Made by a program: the position numbers and the translations under genes
The notes under the pieces: model-generated
What the model saw: only the letters and a program-made list of their open reading frames with translations
Told to the model about the DNA's origin: nothing
Database searches by the model: none
Part shown: in pieces, positions 43,593 through 51,357 of the stretch
Layout of the letters: each line of letters begins with the position of its first letter
Numbering within the stretch: position 1 is the stretch's first letter
Assembly (NCBI RefSeq): GCF_001042675.1
Contig: NZ_AP012333.1
Coordinates: forward strand, 1,736,001-1,800,000
Reading direction: 5' to 3'
From: Parascardovia denticolens DSM 10105 = JCM 12538
GTDB lineage: Bacteria > Actinomycetota > Actinomycetes > Actinomycetales > Bifidobacteriaceae
DNA: 64,000 bases

Positions 43593-45357
43593 CAGGCAGC
43601 TGACAGAACTCATGAAGGAGGTGGACGGCGGCGCAGCCCAGCTTCCGGACTTTCAGCGTGGCTGGGTATGGGATGATGGACGTATCCGAGCGCTTATTCT
43701 GAGTGTGATACATAACTTTCCTGTTGGCGCGGCGATGTTTCTTGAATATGGAAACGAAAACATCCACTTCAAGCACAAGCCGATTGAAGGATCACCTGCG
43801 AATCCGGACAGAGAACCTGACGAGCTGATTCTCGACGGGCAGCAGAGATTGACTTCTCTTTACAATGCGCTCTACAGCAGAAACCCTGTTCATACCCGCA
43901 CAGACAAGGGCAAGGATATCGAGCGTTACTACTATCTGGACATTGCAAAGGCTCTTGATCCGAAAGCTGACGATGAGGAGGTCGTGATTTCTGTGCCCTC
44001 AAGCAGGCAGATCACATCCGATTTCGGCAGACACGTTGACAAGGATCTCACGACAAGAGAACAGGAATTCGAACTCAAGATGTTCCCGTTGAACATCATC
44101 CTGGATACCTCAGAGGAGCAGAACTGGCAGAACGACTACTATGCCTATCATAATTACAATCCAGAAGTCATAAAGCAGTTTACGGAGCTGTTCGCAAAAG
44201 TCATCAATCCAACGCAGCAGTATCAGATGCCTGTCATCCGCCTCGACAAGACAACACCGAAGGAAGCTGTCTGCCAGGTGTTTGAGAACGTCAATACCGG
44301 CGGCGTTTCACTGACTGTCTTTGAACTTGTCACAGCGATCTTTGCAATGGATAATTTCCAGCTCAGAAAAGACTGGGAGGAGCACAAGGAGAGGTACTTT
44401 TCCGGCGACCTGCTGTCTAAGGTAACCGCGACGGACTTTCTGACAGCACTCACGTTGCTCTCTTCCTTCAAGTCTGGCGGAACCGTCAGCTGCAAGAAGA
44501 AGGATGTCCTCGCCCTGACCCTTGATGAATACACAAAGTATGCTGACGGCCTGTGCAATGGCTTCTCGCTTGCCGAGAAACTTCTGAAGGAGGAACGGAT
44601 TTTCTCAAGTGACGACCTTCCTTACAGCACGCAGCTGATTCCGCTTTCCGCCGTCTGCACAGTCCTGATGGACGGTAACAGAATTCACACGACTGCCGTC
44701 AAGAATATAGTCAAGCAGTGGTACTGGTGCGGAGTTTTCGGTGAATTGTACGGCTCGGCGAACGAAACCAGATATGCGAACGACATCGTCCAAGTTACCA
44801 GGTGGATCAACGATGACGGGGACCTCCCGAAGACCGTGACGGATTTCTACTTCAATCCGATGCGTCTGCTCGGCCTGCAGTCCCGTCAGTCGGCAGCCTA
44901 CAAGGGCGTGATGGCGCTGATACTGAAGAACCATGCCCGCGACTTCATATCCGGAGCAGAAATGGACTTCTCCACGTTCTCTGACGAGAAGATAGACATC
45001 CACCACATATTTCCGAAGGACTACTGCATCAAGGAAGGCTACGACAAGCGAAAGTGGAACAGCATCGTGAACAAGACACCAATCTCAGCAAGCAGCAACC
45101 GCGAAATCGGCGGATATGCTCCGTCCGTTTACCTTGGCCGGCTTGAGAAGAAAGGCTCGGTGACGCCCGCCGACCTTGACAGTTATGTTGAATCTCACTG
45201 GATCGACCACAACCTGCTCCGGGCAGATGATTTCCAGAACTTCATCATCGACCGGGCTAAGAAACTGCTGTGTGCCATCGAAACGGCAACCGGCAGGACC
45301 ATTTCCGGCAAGGACTCGGATGAAGTGCAACAGGCATTCGGAGCAACGTTGAACTGA
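43579..45357 (+). CDS. DUF262/DUF1524 (GmrSD-like) protein
   Basis: 592 aa. The N-terminal DUF262 domain has LPDFQRGWVW (22-31) and the ParB-like LDGQQRLTSL (85-94), a nucleotide-binding and hydrolysing motif. The C-terminal region has an HNH-type nuclease motif IDIHHIFPKDYC (about 472) and NKTPISASSNREIG. The layout is that of GmrSD type IV restriction enzymes and SspE-like effectors, which attack modified DNA. It overlaps vsr by 14 bp and is intact, so it belongs to the same operon. Its link to DISARM function is an inference. Confidence 0.82.
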   Translation: MKTNDRQLTELMKEVDGGAAQLPDFQRGWVWDDGRIRALILSVIHNFPVGAAMFLEYGNENIHFKHKPIEGSPANPDREPDELILDGQQRLTSLYNALYSRNPVHTRTDKGKDIERYYYLDIAKALDPKADDEEVVISVPSSRQITSDFGRHVDKDLTTREQEFELKMFPLNIILDTSEEQNWQNDYYAYHNYNPEVIKQFTELFAKVINPTQQYQMPVIRLDKTTPKEAVCQVFENVNTGGVSLTVFELVTAIFAMDNFQLRKDWEEHKERYFSGDLLSKVTATDFLTALTLLSSFKSGGTVSCKKKDVLALTLDEYTKYADGLCNGFSLAEKLLKEERIFSSDDLPYSTQLIPLSAVCTVLMDGNRIHTTAVKNIVKQWYWCGVFGELYGSANETRYANDIVQVTRWINDDGDLPKTVTDFYFNPMRLLGLQSRQSAAYKGVMALILKNHARDFISGAEMDFSTFSDEKIDIHHIFPKDYCIKEGYDKRKWNSIVNKTPISASSNREIGGYAPSVYLGRLEKKGSVTPADLDSYVESHWIDHNLLRADDFQNFIIDRAKKLLCAIETATGRTISGKDSDEVQQAFGATLN

Positions 45358-45434
45358 ACAATTCAAGGATACCCTTGTACCTTTCAAGGATAGCCTGAAC
45401 ATTTTAATTTCACCGAGAACCTTTCAAGAATTGC
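45358..45434. repeat. Short direct repeats after the DUF262 gene
   Basis: TTCAAGGATA occurs twice (near 45362 and 45384) and a related TTTCAAGAATT near 45422. AT-rich. Probably a scar or junction region, since the next gene starts as a truncated copy. Confidence 0.5.
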
Positions 45435-47156
45435 ATGAGAGGTTTCTCGAAGGAGGTGACAAAGCCCGTGATGACAGCAGAAAAACCGGCGAAACAGACC
45501 GCATTTCATGACCGTACACTGCCCGTGCGGAATCGCTGCAGACGCAGAAACCGCATGGTTACGGGCTTTTCATACTCTTCATGCACATCCTGTCCTTGTA
45601 TCAAAGATAAGGTCTTGTTAGATCCGGCGTGCGGTACCGGCGGATTCTTGTTTGAATCCTATAGGACGTTGCTGTCCAACGCCTCCGACGAGCAACGCGA
45701 CGAAATCAGAACTTGGGCTCATCACAATCTCTATGGGGTTGATCTTGACCCGATCAACGTGAAACTGTCCCGTGCGCTTATGATCGGAGCAAAGGACGGC
45801 TCAACAAATATCGTCCTTGGCGATTCTCTTCGTGAGCAGAAATGGGGAGAGTTTCCCATGTTTCCTCCTGTAATCGGCAGTGAAGCTGATGGTTCCTACG
45901 ATGTGGTTTTGACAAATCCGCCATTCGGGGAAAAGCTGAAAATCCGGACCACGGATGCAAAACGAGCAAAATACACCATATGCAAACACACCAATGGAGG
46001 TGCTAACAGTGAGCAATATGCGGACACGGAGCTCGGACTCGTATTTATGGAGCGCGCCTATCGTTTGCTTGCCGAAGGTGGTCGTCTTGGCATAGTTTTG
46101 CCTGAAACGTATTTCTTCTCAACGTCCTATAGATGGTTCCGGCAGTGGGTAGACCAGCATTTTGACGTAATTGGCGTAATGAACGTACCTATGGAGGCAT
46201 TTCAAGGATTTTGCCGCGCGAAGACGAATTTCTACGTTATGACGAAGAAAACTACTAAAGGGAAAGTGATACTCAAGCCACCGTTTTGGTCCAAGCCAAA
46301 CCAGACGTGGATTAGCTACGCGCCAACCATTGGTATCAACAAGGACGGAAAGACCCTTTATCGCGTCACGCGAGATGGGGTCCGTACGGATGAGATTGAT
46401 GATGCTGTTCTGTTTGATGTTGAAGCGCTTCGCAACGGCGAATGCACCGATACCTCGCGATTTGTCTTCAGACCGGATTCACTTGTTAATTCCTATCTTG
46501 GCGTCCCGCAATACTACGATCAATCAAGCGTTATCGCGTTTGAGGAATATGTAGGCACCCATTTCGACTCTTTCAACACTTGCTCCCTTGGCGATCTGAT
46601 AGATGAAGGAATAATCACCGTAAAAAACGGTTACGGGAGTCCGCCCGCCGACCTGAGAAACGGAGCCATCCCCTATGTGAAAGTATCTGACCTTCGCGCC
46701 GGAATGGTCAACTTCAACCCAACCAACATGGTGCCTTTGTCAGTCGCCCAACGTTTCTGGCACGGGAAAAGCAGTGGGCTCGTCCCGTGGAGCGTCGTTA
46801 CCCCATCAAGAGCTTCCAAGAATATTGGCGAGCCATCCATGCTTCTTCCCGGACAGGAACAGGCCGTGTTCACCAAGGAGACGCTCATCATGAATGTGAC
46901 CGACAAGGCCCCATTCGATAATTTCTATCTTGGATGGGCACTGGATCTTGATGCTGTAAGAAAACAATGGCCCAGAGTCGTGTTCATGCAAACCAACAGA
47001 GAAGACCTTGGAACGAGATATCGCGAAATACTGATTCCGATTCCCGACAGCAAGCAGCACGGAGAAAGCGTATCGTCTCATTATCGGGATTACTATCGCT
47101 CCATTGCAAAGTCACGTTCAGATTTTCTAAATGCCAGAAAAGCTCAGAACAGTTAA
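45435..47156 (+). CDS. N6-adenine methylase with specificity domain, 5' truncated
   Basis: 573 codons. From about residue 60 it is an HsdM-type N6-adenine methyltransferase: SAM motif LLDPACGTGGF (about 61-71) and catalytic NPPFGEK (about 160-166). The C-terminal 200 residues resemble an HsdS target-recognition domain (IDEGIITVKNGYGSPPADLR, IPYVKVSDLR, and an RSDFLN helix end). The first 58 residues are unlike any methylase, and the usual N-terminal helical domain of about 150-200 residues is missing, so the gene was cut and joined to unrelated DNA near 45598. GGAGG lies 11 nt before a GTG at 45468. Possibly a degraded DISARM drmMI or a solitary type I/II methylase. Confidence 0.68.
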   Translation: MRGFSKEVTKPVMTAEKPAKQTAFHDRTLPVRNRCRRRNRMVTGFSYSSCTSCPCIKDKVLLDPACGTGGFLFESYRTLLSNASDEQRDEIRTWAHHNLYGVDLDPINVKLSRALMIGAKDGSTNIVLGDSLREQKWGEFPMFPPVIGSEADGSYDVVLTNPPFGEKLKIRTTDAKRAKYTICKHTNGGANSEQYADTELGLVFMERAYRLLAEGGRLGIVLPETYFFSTSYRWFRQWVDQHFDVIGVMNVPMEAFQGFCRAKTNFYVMTKKTTKGKVILKPPFWSKPNQTWISYAPTIGINKDGKTLYRVTRDGVRTDEIDDAVLFDVEALRNGECTDTSRFVFRPDSLVNSYLGVPQYYDQSSVIAFEEYVGTHFDSFNTCSLGDLIDEGIITVKNGYGSPPADLRNGAIPYVKVSDLRAGMVNFNPTNMVPLSVAQRFWHGKSSGLVPWSVVTPSRASKNIGEPSMLLPGQEQAVFTKETLIMNVTDKAPFDNFYLGWALDLDAVRKQWPRVVFMQTNREDLGTRYREILIPIPDSKQHGESVSSHYRDYYRSIAKSRSDFLNARKAQNS

Positions 47157-47159
47157 ACT

Positions 47160-47209
47160 TTGACATGAAATGGCCGGAACTAGAACAAGTTCCGGCCATT
47201 TCATGTCAA
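47160..47209. repeat. Perfect 22-bp hairpin at the element's right end
   Basis: Arms at 47160-47181 and 47188-47209 (TTGACATGAAATGGCCGG...), with a 6-nt loop. The right arm overlaps the right terminal repeat by five bases. No T-run follows. It may end transcription of the methylase gene or be part of the transposase-binding end. Confidence 0.85.
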
Positions 47210-47227
47210 CATTGGTTTGACAGAGCC
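47205..47227. repeat. Right terminal inverted repeat
   Basis: 23 bp ending TTTGACAGAGCC; its complement begins GGCTCTGTC and matches the left repeat at 21 of 23 positions. Confidence 0.85.
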
Positions 47228-47235
47228 ATAAAGAA
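47228..47235. repeat. Right 8-bp target-site duplication
   Basis: ATAAAGAA immediately outside the right terminal inverted repeat, identical to 35719-35726. Confidence 0.85.
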
Positions 47236-47318
47236 TTGTAAGGAGTTACAAAGAATCGTAAAGAGAAATGCCAGCTACACCTATCAAAAATGTCAAAAAC
47301 GATAGATACAGCCGGCAT

Positions 47319-47402
47319 TTATGAGCCGCCCCCAGTTATGAGACATCCTCGACTATGAGACACCCCGGTTATGTGATGTCCTCGGTTATGGGCCGTAGTC
47401 GG
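47319..47402. repeat. Degenerate 17-bp tandem repeat, five units
   Basis: TTATG (once CTATG) recurs at 47319, 47336, 47353, 47369 and 47386, each followed by a GC-rich stretch such as AGACATCCTCGA or AGACACCCCGG. On the minus strand the unit starts CATAAC. It lies between the mobile element and the end of a glycosyltransferase gene. Confidence 0.7.
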
Positions 47403-47419
47403 GACCTAGGGGCTTGAGT

Positions 47420-49291
47420 CTACTCCATCTTCAGGTAGTTCTTCCAGTAGGCCAGGGAGGTGACGGTCGGGCGGATGGCCGCGTATTCACGGCGCAGGCG
47501 ATCGATGTTCTTCTTGTAGTAACGCAGGTCCCGATGATAGCGCTTCATGATATCCGCGTACCGGCCCGCGTCCTTGGTGCGGATGGCCCCCTTGCGGTTG
47601 TACCAATCGATGGCCACCAGCTTCTTCTTGCCGCGGATGACGCCGGCTGGGTAGATCCAACCGGCCAGAGGAATCACGGCGTAGCCCTTGCCTTCGCGCT
47701 TGATCCCCCGCTGCCAGTTGTCGGTCGTATAGTCCTGAAGACGCTGTTGCAGGCTCCGCGGCTGGTCCTCGTCGATGAGCTGGCGGTCGATGTCTTCCAC
47801 CTTCAAGCCGGCCAGGTCGGGATCGGCGTCGATCTGCTCCTGCAGGGCGACGAAATCGTAGAGCTTCTCCTTGTCCTTGTTGGCCTTCATGAAGGTCTGT
47901 TCGGCCACGCCCGGTTGGATGAAGAAATCCGGCCCTTTGAGGAAATCCTCGAAAGCGTTCAGGCAGAGCTCGGCGTCGGCGTAACCGAACTTCTTCAACT
48001 CCAGATGGACGTTCTTATGCAGTTCCTTGAGGAAGTCGGCGTCCGGGGCCATGCCCATGACGGCCTGGGCGACCATGGTGTTGCGGGTGGTCTGGTAGCG
48101 CTCGACGGCGGCGTTGTAGCGCACGTGGAAGGACATGTGCCAGACGCAGAGGCTGTTCATGGTGATGAAGGGGCCCTTGCTGCGGATGCCGTATTCGGCG
48201 TCATCGCAGCGGACGAAGACGGGCAGGGGCAGGCCGTTCCTCTTGATGACGGAAATGGGGATGCAGCAATACCACCAGGCGGCGTACATATCCTGCTTCA
48301 TCTGCTTGGTCGGCCGGAATTTCTCGTTGTAGACCAGGTCTTCGAAATGGGTCAGCTGCAGGGGCGGCTTGCAGGGGGAGAAAATCCCCTCCGGGGTCAT
48401 ATGGCCGATGTCCTCCCACTGCTCTTCCCCTACCTCGTAATTGAGCATGGCCCCGGAGATCATGGCCTCCTCATACTCAGGCTTCAAGATCCGCAGCAGA
48501 TTATACGTCCGCTTGATGCTCTCCGGAGACACGGCCACATCATCATCCATCAACAGGATATTGGTCGCCTGGGGGGTCTGCTCCATGGCCGTGATCATGC
48601 CCCGGGTGAAACCGCCGGCCCCGCCCACGTTGTCGTTGGGGATGACGGTCACGCCATCGCCCGAGAGGGCCGCGGCGTCCAAAGTCCGGCCGTTGTCGAT
48701 CACATACATGCGGAAATGCCGGGCGATGTCATCGGAAGAGGAAAGAATCTCCTTACGGACCAGACCGATGTTGTTGATGATGAAGCTTTCCTTCTTGAAA
48801 GTCGTCGTGCCGATGGCCAGCTCCACATCCCGAAGCCCACCCTCGACATCAAGGGAATAATAACTATTCCGAATGGCCACCCGCCCCTTGGTCGCGATCG
48901 AAAACCCCACGATGACCATCCGATCGGTCACCAGCAAAGGAAGATCGACGACCTGCCAGCCATCGGAGGCAGGCAGGGAGGCGGAGACGGACCCTTCGAC
49001 GATCGGGTGGGCGGCGAAGGCGTCCCCGTAGGTCTCGGTGACCGTGCAGGCGGCCCCTTTCAGCTCCAGATGCAGGGTGAAACCGGTGGCGCGCGTGTAC
49101 TTCTTCAGCTTCAGGACCGACAATGAGTTGAAATAGGTGTTGAAATCATAATTCCCGGCGGCATACATCTCCCAATCGCCGGAATCGGGATCATGGACGA
49201 CTGGCTGGTCGGAACGGCAATAAAGCCCGGGATAGGCCACGGACCGAGGGTTGGTCTCCAACAAGACATTCGCGAATTTCATAGTAGGCAT
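47420..49291 (-). CDS. GlfT2-like glycosyltransferase, paralogue 1
   Basis: 623 aa. N-terminal beta-sandwich (about 1-165), GT-A domain with acceptor loop NVGGAGGFTRGMI (about 222-234) and metal site ILLMDDDVAVS (about 244). A second acidic pair lies in FVRCDDAEYGIR (about 365), followed by the WHMSFHVRYN histidine region. The helical C-terminal domain is basic. GAGG lies 7 nt before the ATG. It closely resembles the next gene along its whole length, including the same start and end (YWKNYLKME versus FWKRYLKMD). It likely extends a galactofuran-containing surface glycan; donor unproven. Confidence 0.85.
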   Translation of the reverse strand: MPTMKFANVLLETNPRSVAYPGLYCRSDQPVVHDPDSGDWEMYAAGNYDFNTYFNSLSVLKLKKYTRATGFTLHLELKGAACTVTETYGDAFAAHPIVEGSVSASLPASDGWQVVDLPLLVTDRMVIVGFSIATKGRVAIRNSYYSLDVEGGLRDVELAIGTTTFKKESFIINNIGLVRKEILSSSDDIARHFRMYVIDNGRTLDAAALSGDGVTVIPNDNVGGAGGFTRGMITAMEQTPQATNILLMDDDVAVSPESIKRTYNLLRILKPEYEEAMISGAMLNYEVGEEQWEDIGHMTPEGIFSPCKPPLQLTHFEDLVYNEKFRPTKQMKQDMYAAWWYCCIPISVIKRNGLPLPVFVRCDDAEYGIRSKGPFITMNSLCVWHMSFHVRYNAAVERYQTTRNTMVAQAVMGMAPDADFLKELHKNVHLELKKFGYADAELCLNAFEDFLKGPDFFIQPGVAEQTFMKANKDKEKLYDFVALQEQIDADPDLAGLKVEDIDRQLIDEDQPRSLQQRLQDYTTDNWQRGIKREGKGYAVIPLAGWIYPAGVIRGKKKLVAIDWYNRKGAIRTKDAGRYADIMKRYHRDLRYYKKNIDRLRREYAAIRPTVTSLAYWKNYLKME

Positions 49292-49371
49292 AAACGGACC
49301 TCATCCTTTCCGACGCCGCGGTCTTTTTCTCCATCCTAGCAAGAAACCCGAAAGAGTACTGGGAAAGCCCG

Positions 49372-51243
49372 TTAGTCCATCTTCAGATAGCGCTTCCAGA
49401 AGTCCACGGACGTCACGCGATCGCGGGAGGCGGCGTACTGCTGGCGCAGCTCATCCTCGTGGGCCTTCAGGTAGCGCATGGCCTTGTTCCACCGCTTCAT
49501 GACGTCCGTGTAGCGGTCGGCGTCCTTGACCCGGATGATCCCCTGGCGGTTGAAGCGGTCGATGACCAGGAGCTTCTTCTTGCCGCGGATGGCGCCGGAA
49601 GGCAGCGCCCAGCCCATCAGGGGGATGACCGCGTACCCTTCCCCTTCGCGCTTGATCCCCCGCTGCCAGTTCTCGGTCAGACGGTCTTCCAGACGCTCGA
49701 AGGCGTTGCGGGGCTTGTCCCCATCGATCTTCTGCAGGTCCAGGTCACTCAATTGCAGGCCTTCGAAATCAGGGTCGGCGTCCAGAGCCTTCTGCAGCTC
49801 TTCGAAGTTGAGCAGGTGCTCCTTCTCCTTATTGGCCGCGATGAAGGTCTGCTCGGCCACGCCGGGGGCGCTGTAGAAATCCGGGCCTTTGAAGAAGTCG
49901 TTCATGGCTTTCAGGCAGAGCTCGGCGTCCACATAGTTGAACTTTCGCATCTGCTTCTGGAAGTGGTGCTTGGTTTCGGTCATGAAATCCACCTTGGGGG
50001 CGATGCCCGTGGTGAACTGGGAGATCATGGAATTCCTCACCACCTGATAGCAGTAGACGGCCGCGTTATAGCGGATGTAGAAGGGCATGTGCCAGACGCA
50101 GATGCCGTTCATGGTGATGAATTCGGTCTTGCAGCGGACCCCGTATTCGGCGTCGTCGCAGCGGACGAAGAAAGGCAGGGGCAGGCCGTTATTCGTGATG
50201 ACCGAAATGGGGATGCAGCAATACCACCATCCGGCGTACATGGTTTCGTTCATCCGGTGGCTGGTGTGGTACTTCTCGTTGTAAACGATGTCTTCGAAAA
50301 TCGTGATCCGCCGGCCGGGCTTGCAGGGGACGAAGGTCCCTTCGTCCGTGATGAAGCCCACGTCTTCCGATTGGTCTTCGCCCACCTCGTAGTTGAGCAT
50401 GGCCCCGGAGATGGTCGCTTCTTGATGCTCGGGCTTGAGGAGCCGCAACAGGCTGTAAGTTCGCTTGATGCTCTCCGGGGAGACGGAGACGTCGTCGTCC
50501 ATGAGGATGATGTTGGTCGCCTGGGGGGTCTGCTCCATGGCCGTGATCATGCCCCGGGTGAAACCGCCGGCCCCGCCCACGTTGTCATTGGGGATGACGG
50601 TCACGCGGTCTCCGGACAGGGCCGCGACGTCCAGGGTCCGGCCGTTGTCGATCACATACATATGGAAATGCTGGGCGATCTCATCGGAAGAGGAAAGAAT
50701 CTCCTTACGGACCAGACCGATGTTGTTGATGATGTAGCTTTCCTTCTTGAAGGTGGTGGTGGCGAGCGCCAGCTCCACCTCGTTCAGCTCGCCTTCGTAG
50801 TCGGCCGTGTAGTAGCTGTTGCGGATGAAGACGCTCCCCTTGGTTGCGATCTGGAAGCCCAGGATAACCATGGTGGGGTCAAGGGCGAGAGGGAGGTCCA
50901 CGGTTTGCCAATCGTCGGAGGCGGGCAGGCTGCGGCTCGCCGAATCGACCAACTGGGAGTGCATGCTGAAGGTGTCTCCGTAGGTCTCGGTGACCGTGCA
51001 GGCGGCCCCTTTCAGCTCCAGATGCAGGGCGAAGCCGGTGGCCTTGGTGTAACGCAGGAGTTTCTCGACCGACAAGGAATTGAAATAGGTGGTGAAGTCG
51101 AAAGTGCCGGCATTGCTCAGCTTCCACTCCCCGCTCATGGAGTCTCGGATGACGGGCTGATCGGAACGGCAATACATTCCAGGATAAGTGACCGACCGGG
51201 GATTGTTCTCCAGAAGGAGATCAGCGAACTTCATAGATGGCAT
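49372..51243 (-). CDS. GlfT2-like glycosyltransferase, paralogue 2
   Basis: 623 aa, same architecture and same length as its tandem neighbour, separated by 80 bp. Acceptor loop NVGGAGGFTRGMI, metal site IILMDDDVSVS and FVRCDDAEYGVR are conserved. GAGGTG lies 8 nt before the ATG. The nucleotide sequence is nearly identical to paralogue 1 around the acceptor loop but much more different in the C-terminal domain, as expected for an old duplication with changed acceptor or linkage specificity (inference). Confidence 0.85.
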   Translation of the reverse strand: MPSMKFADLLLENNPRSVTYPGMYCRSDQPVIRDSMSGEWKLSNAGTFDFTTYFNSLSVEKLLRYTKATGFALHLELKGAACTVTETYGDTFSMHSQLVDSASRSLPASDDWQTVDLPLALDPTMVILGFQIATKGSVFIRNSYYTADYEGELNEVELALATTTFKKESYIINNIGLVRKEILSSSDEIAQHFHMYVIDNGRTLDVAALSGDRVTVIPNDNVGGAGGFTRGMITAMEQTPQATNIILMDDDVSVSPESIKRTYSLLRLLKPEHQEATISGAMLNYEVGEDQSEDVGFITDEGTFVPCKPGRRITIFEDIVYNEKYHTSHRMNETMYAGWWYCCIPISVITNNGLPLPFFVRCDDAEYGVRCKTEFITMNGICVWHMPFYIRYNAAVYCYQVVRNSMISQFTTGIAPKVDFMTETKHHFQKQMRKFNYVDAELCLKAMNDFFKGPDFYSAPGVAEQTFIAANKEKEHLLNFEELQKALDADPDFEGLQLSDLDLQKIDGDKPRNAFERLEDRLTENWQRGIKREGEGYAVIPLMGWALPSGAIRGKKKLLVIDRFNRQGIIRVKDADRYTDVMKRWNKAMRYLKAHEDELRQQYAASRDRVTSVDFWKRYLKMD

Positions 51244-51357
51244 AGCTTCTGCACCTCGATACTGACTTATTTTTCAACTCTTGTTTTCGACTATGGTTTG
51301 ATTATGATGTGGCTACGGTTGAGCTACGGTTTGGCGAACCAGCGAACCACTGTTATT

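Larger units (their letters stand above)
35727..47227. mobile_element. 11.5-kb transposon-like element carrying a DISARM-type defence island
   Basis: The segment begins and ends with 23-bp inverted repeats matching at 21 of 23 positions and is flanked by an exact 8-bp direct repeat. Its genes have clearly lower GC and different codon use than the flanking glycan locus, and the locus resumes on the other side. Ends beginning GGCTCTGT and an 8-bp duplication fit ISL3- or IS256-like transposition. No transposase gene is present, so it is probably a non-autonomous cassette moved by a related IS acting in trans, or an element that has lost its transposase. Several cargo genes are broken. Confidence 0.82.

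Noticed and set aside
43579-45357. ParB-type plasmid partition protein
   Set aside because: The DGQQR motif is ParB-like, but the full DUF262 plus C-terminal HNH layout and the defence neighbours fit GmrSD-like proteins.
35727-47227. Transposase or integrase gene inside the element
   Set aside because: Every sizeable frame was matched to a defence-type protein or a remnant; no DDE, recombinase or resolvase motif was seen.
47320-47402. CRISPR array
   Set aside because: Units are only about 17 bp, degenerate and without distinct spacers; no cas genes in the window.
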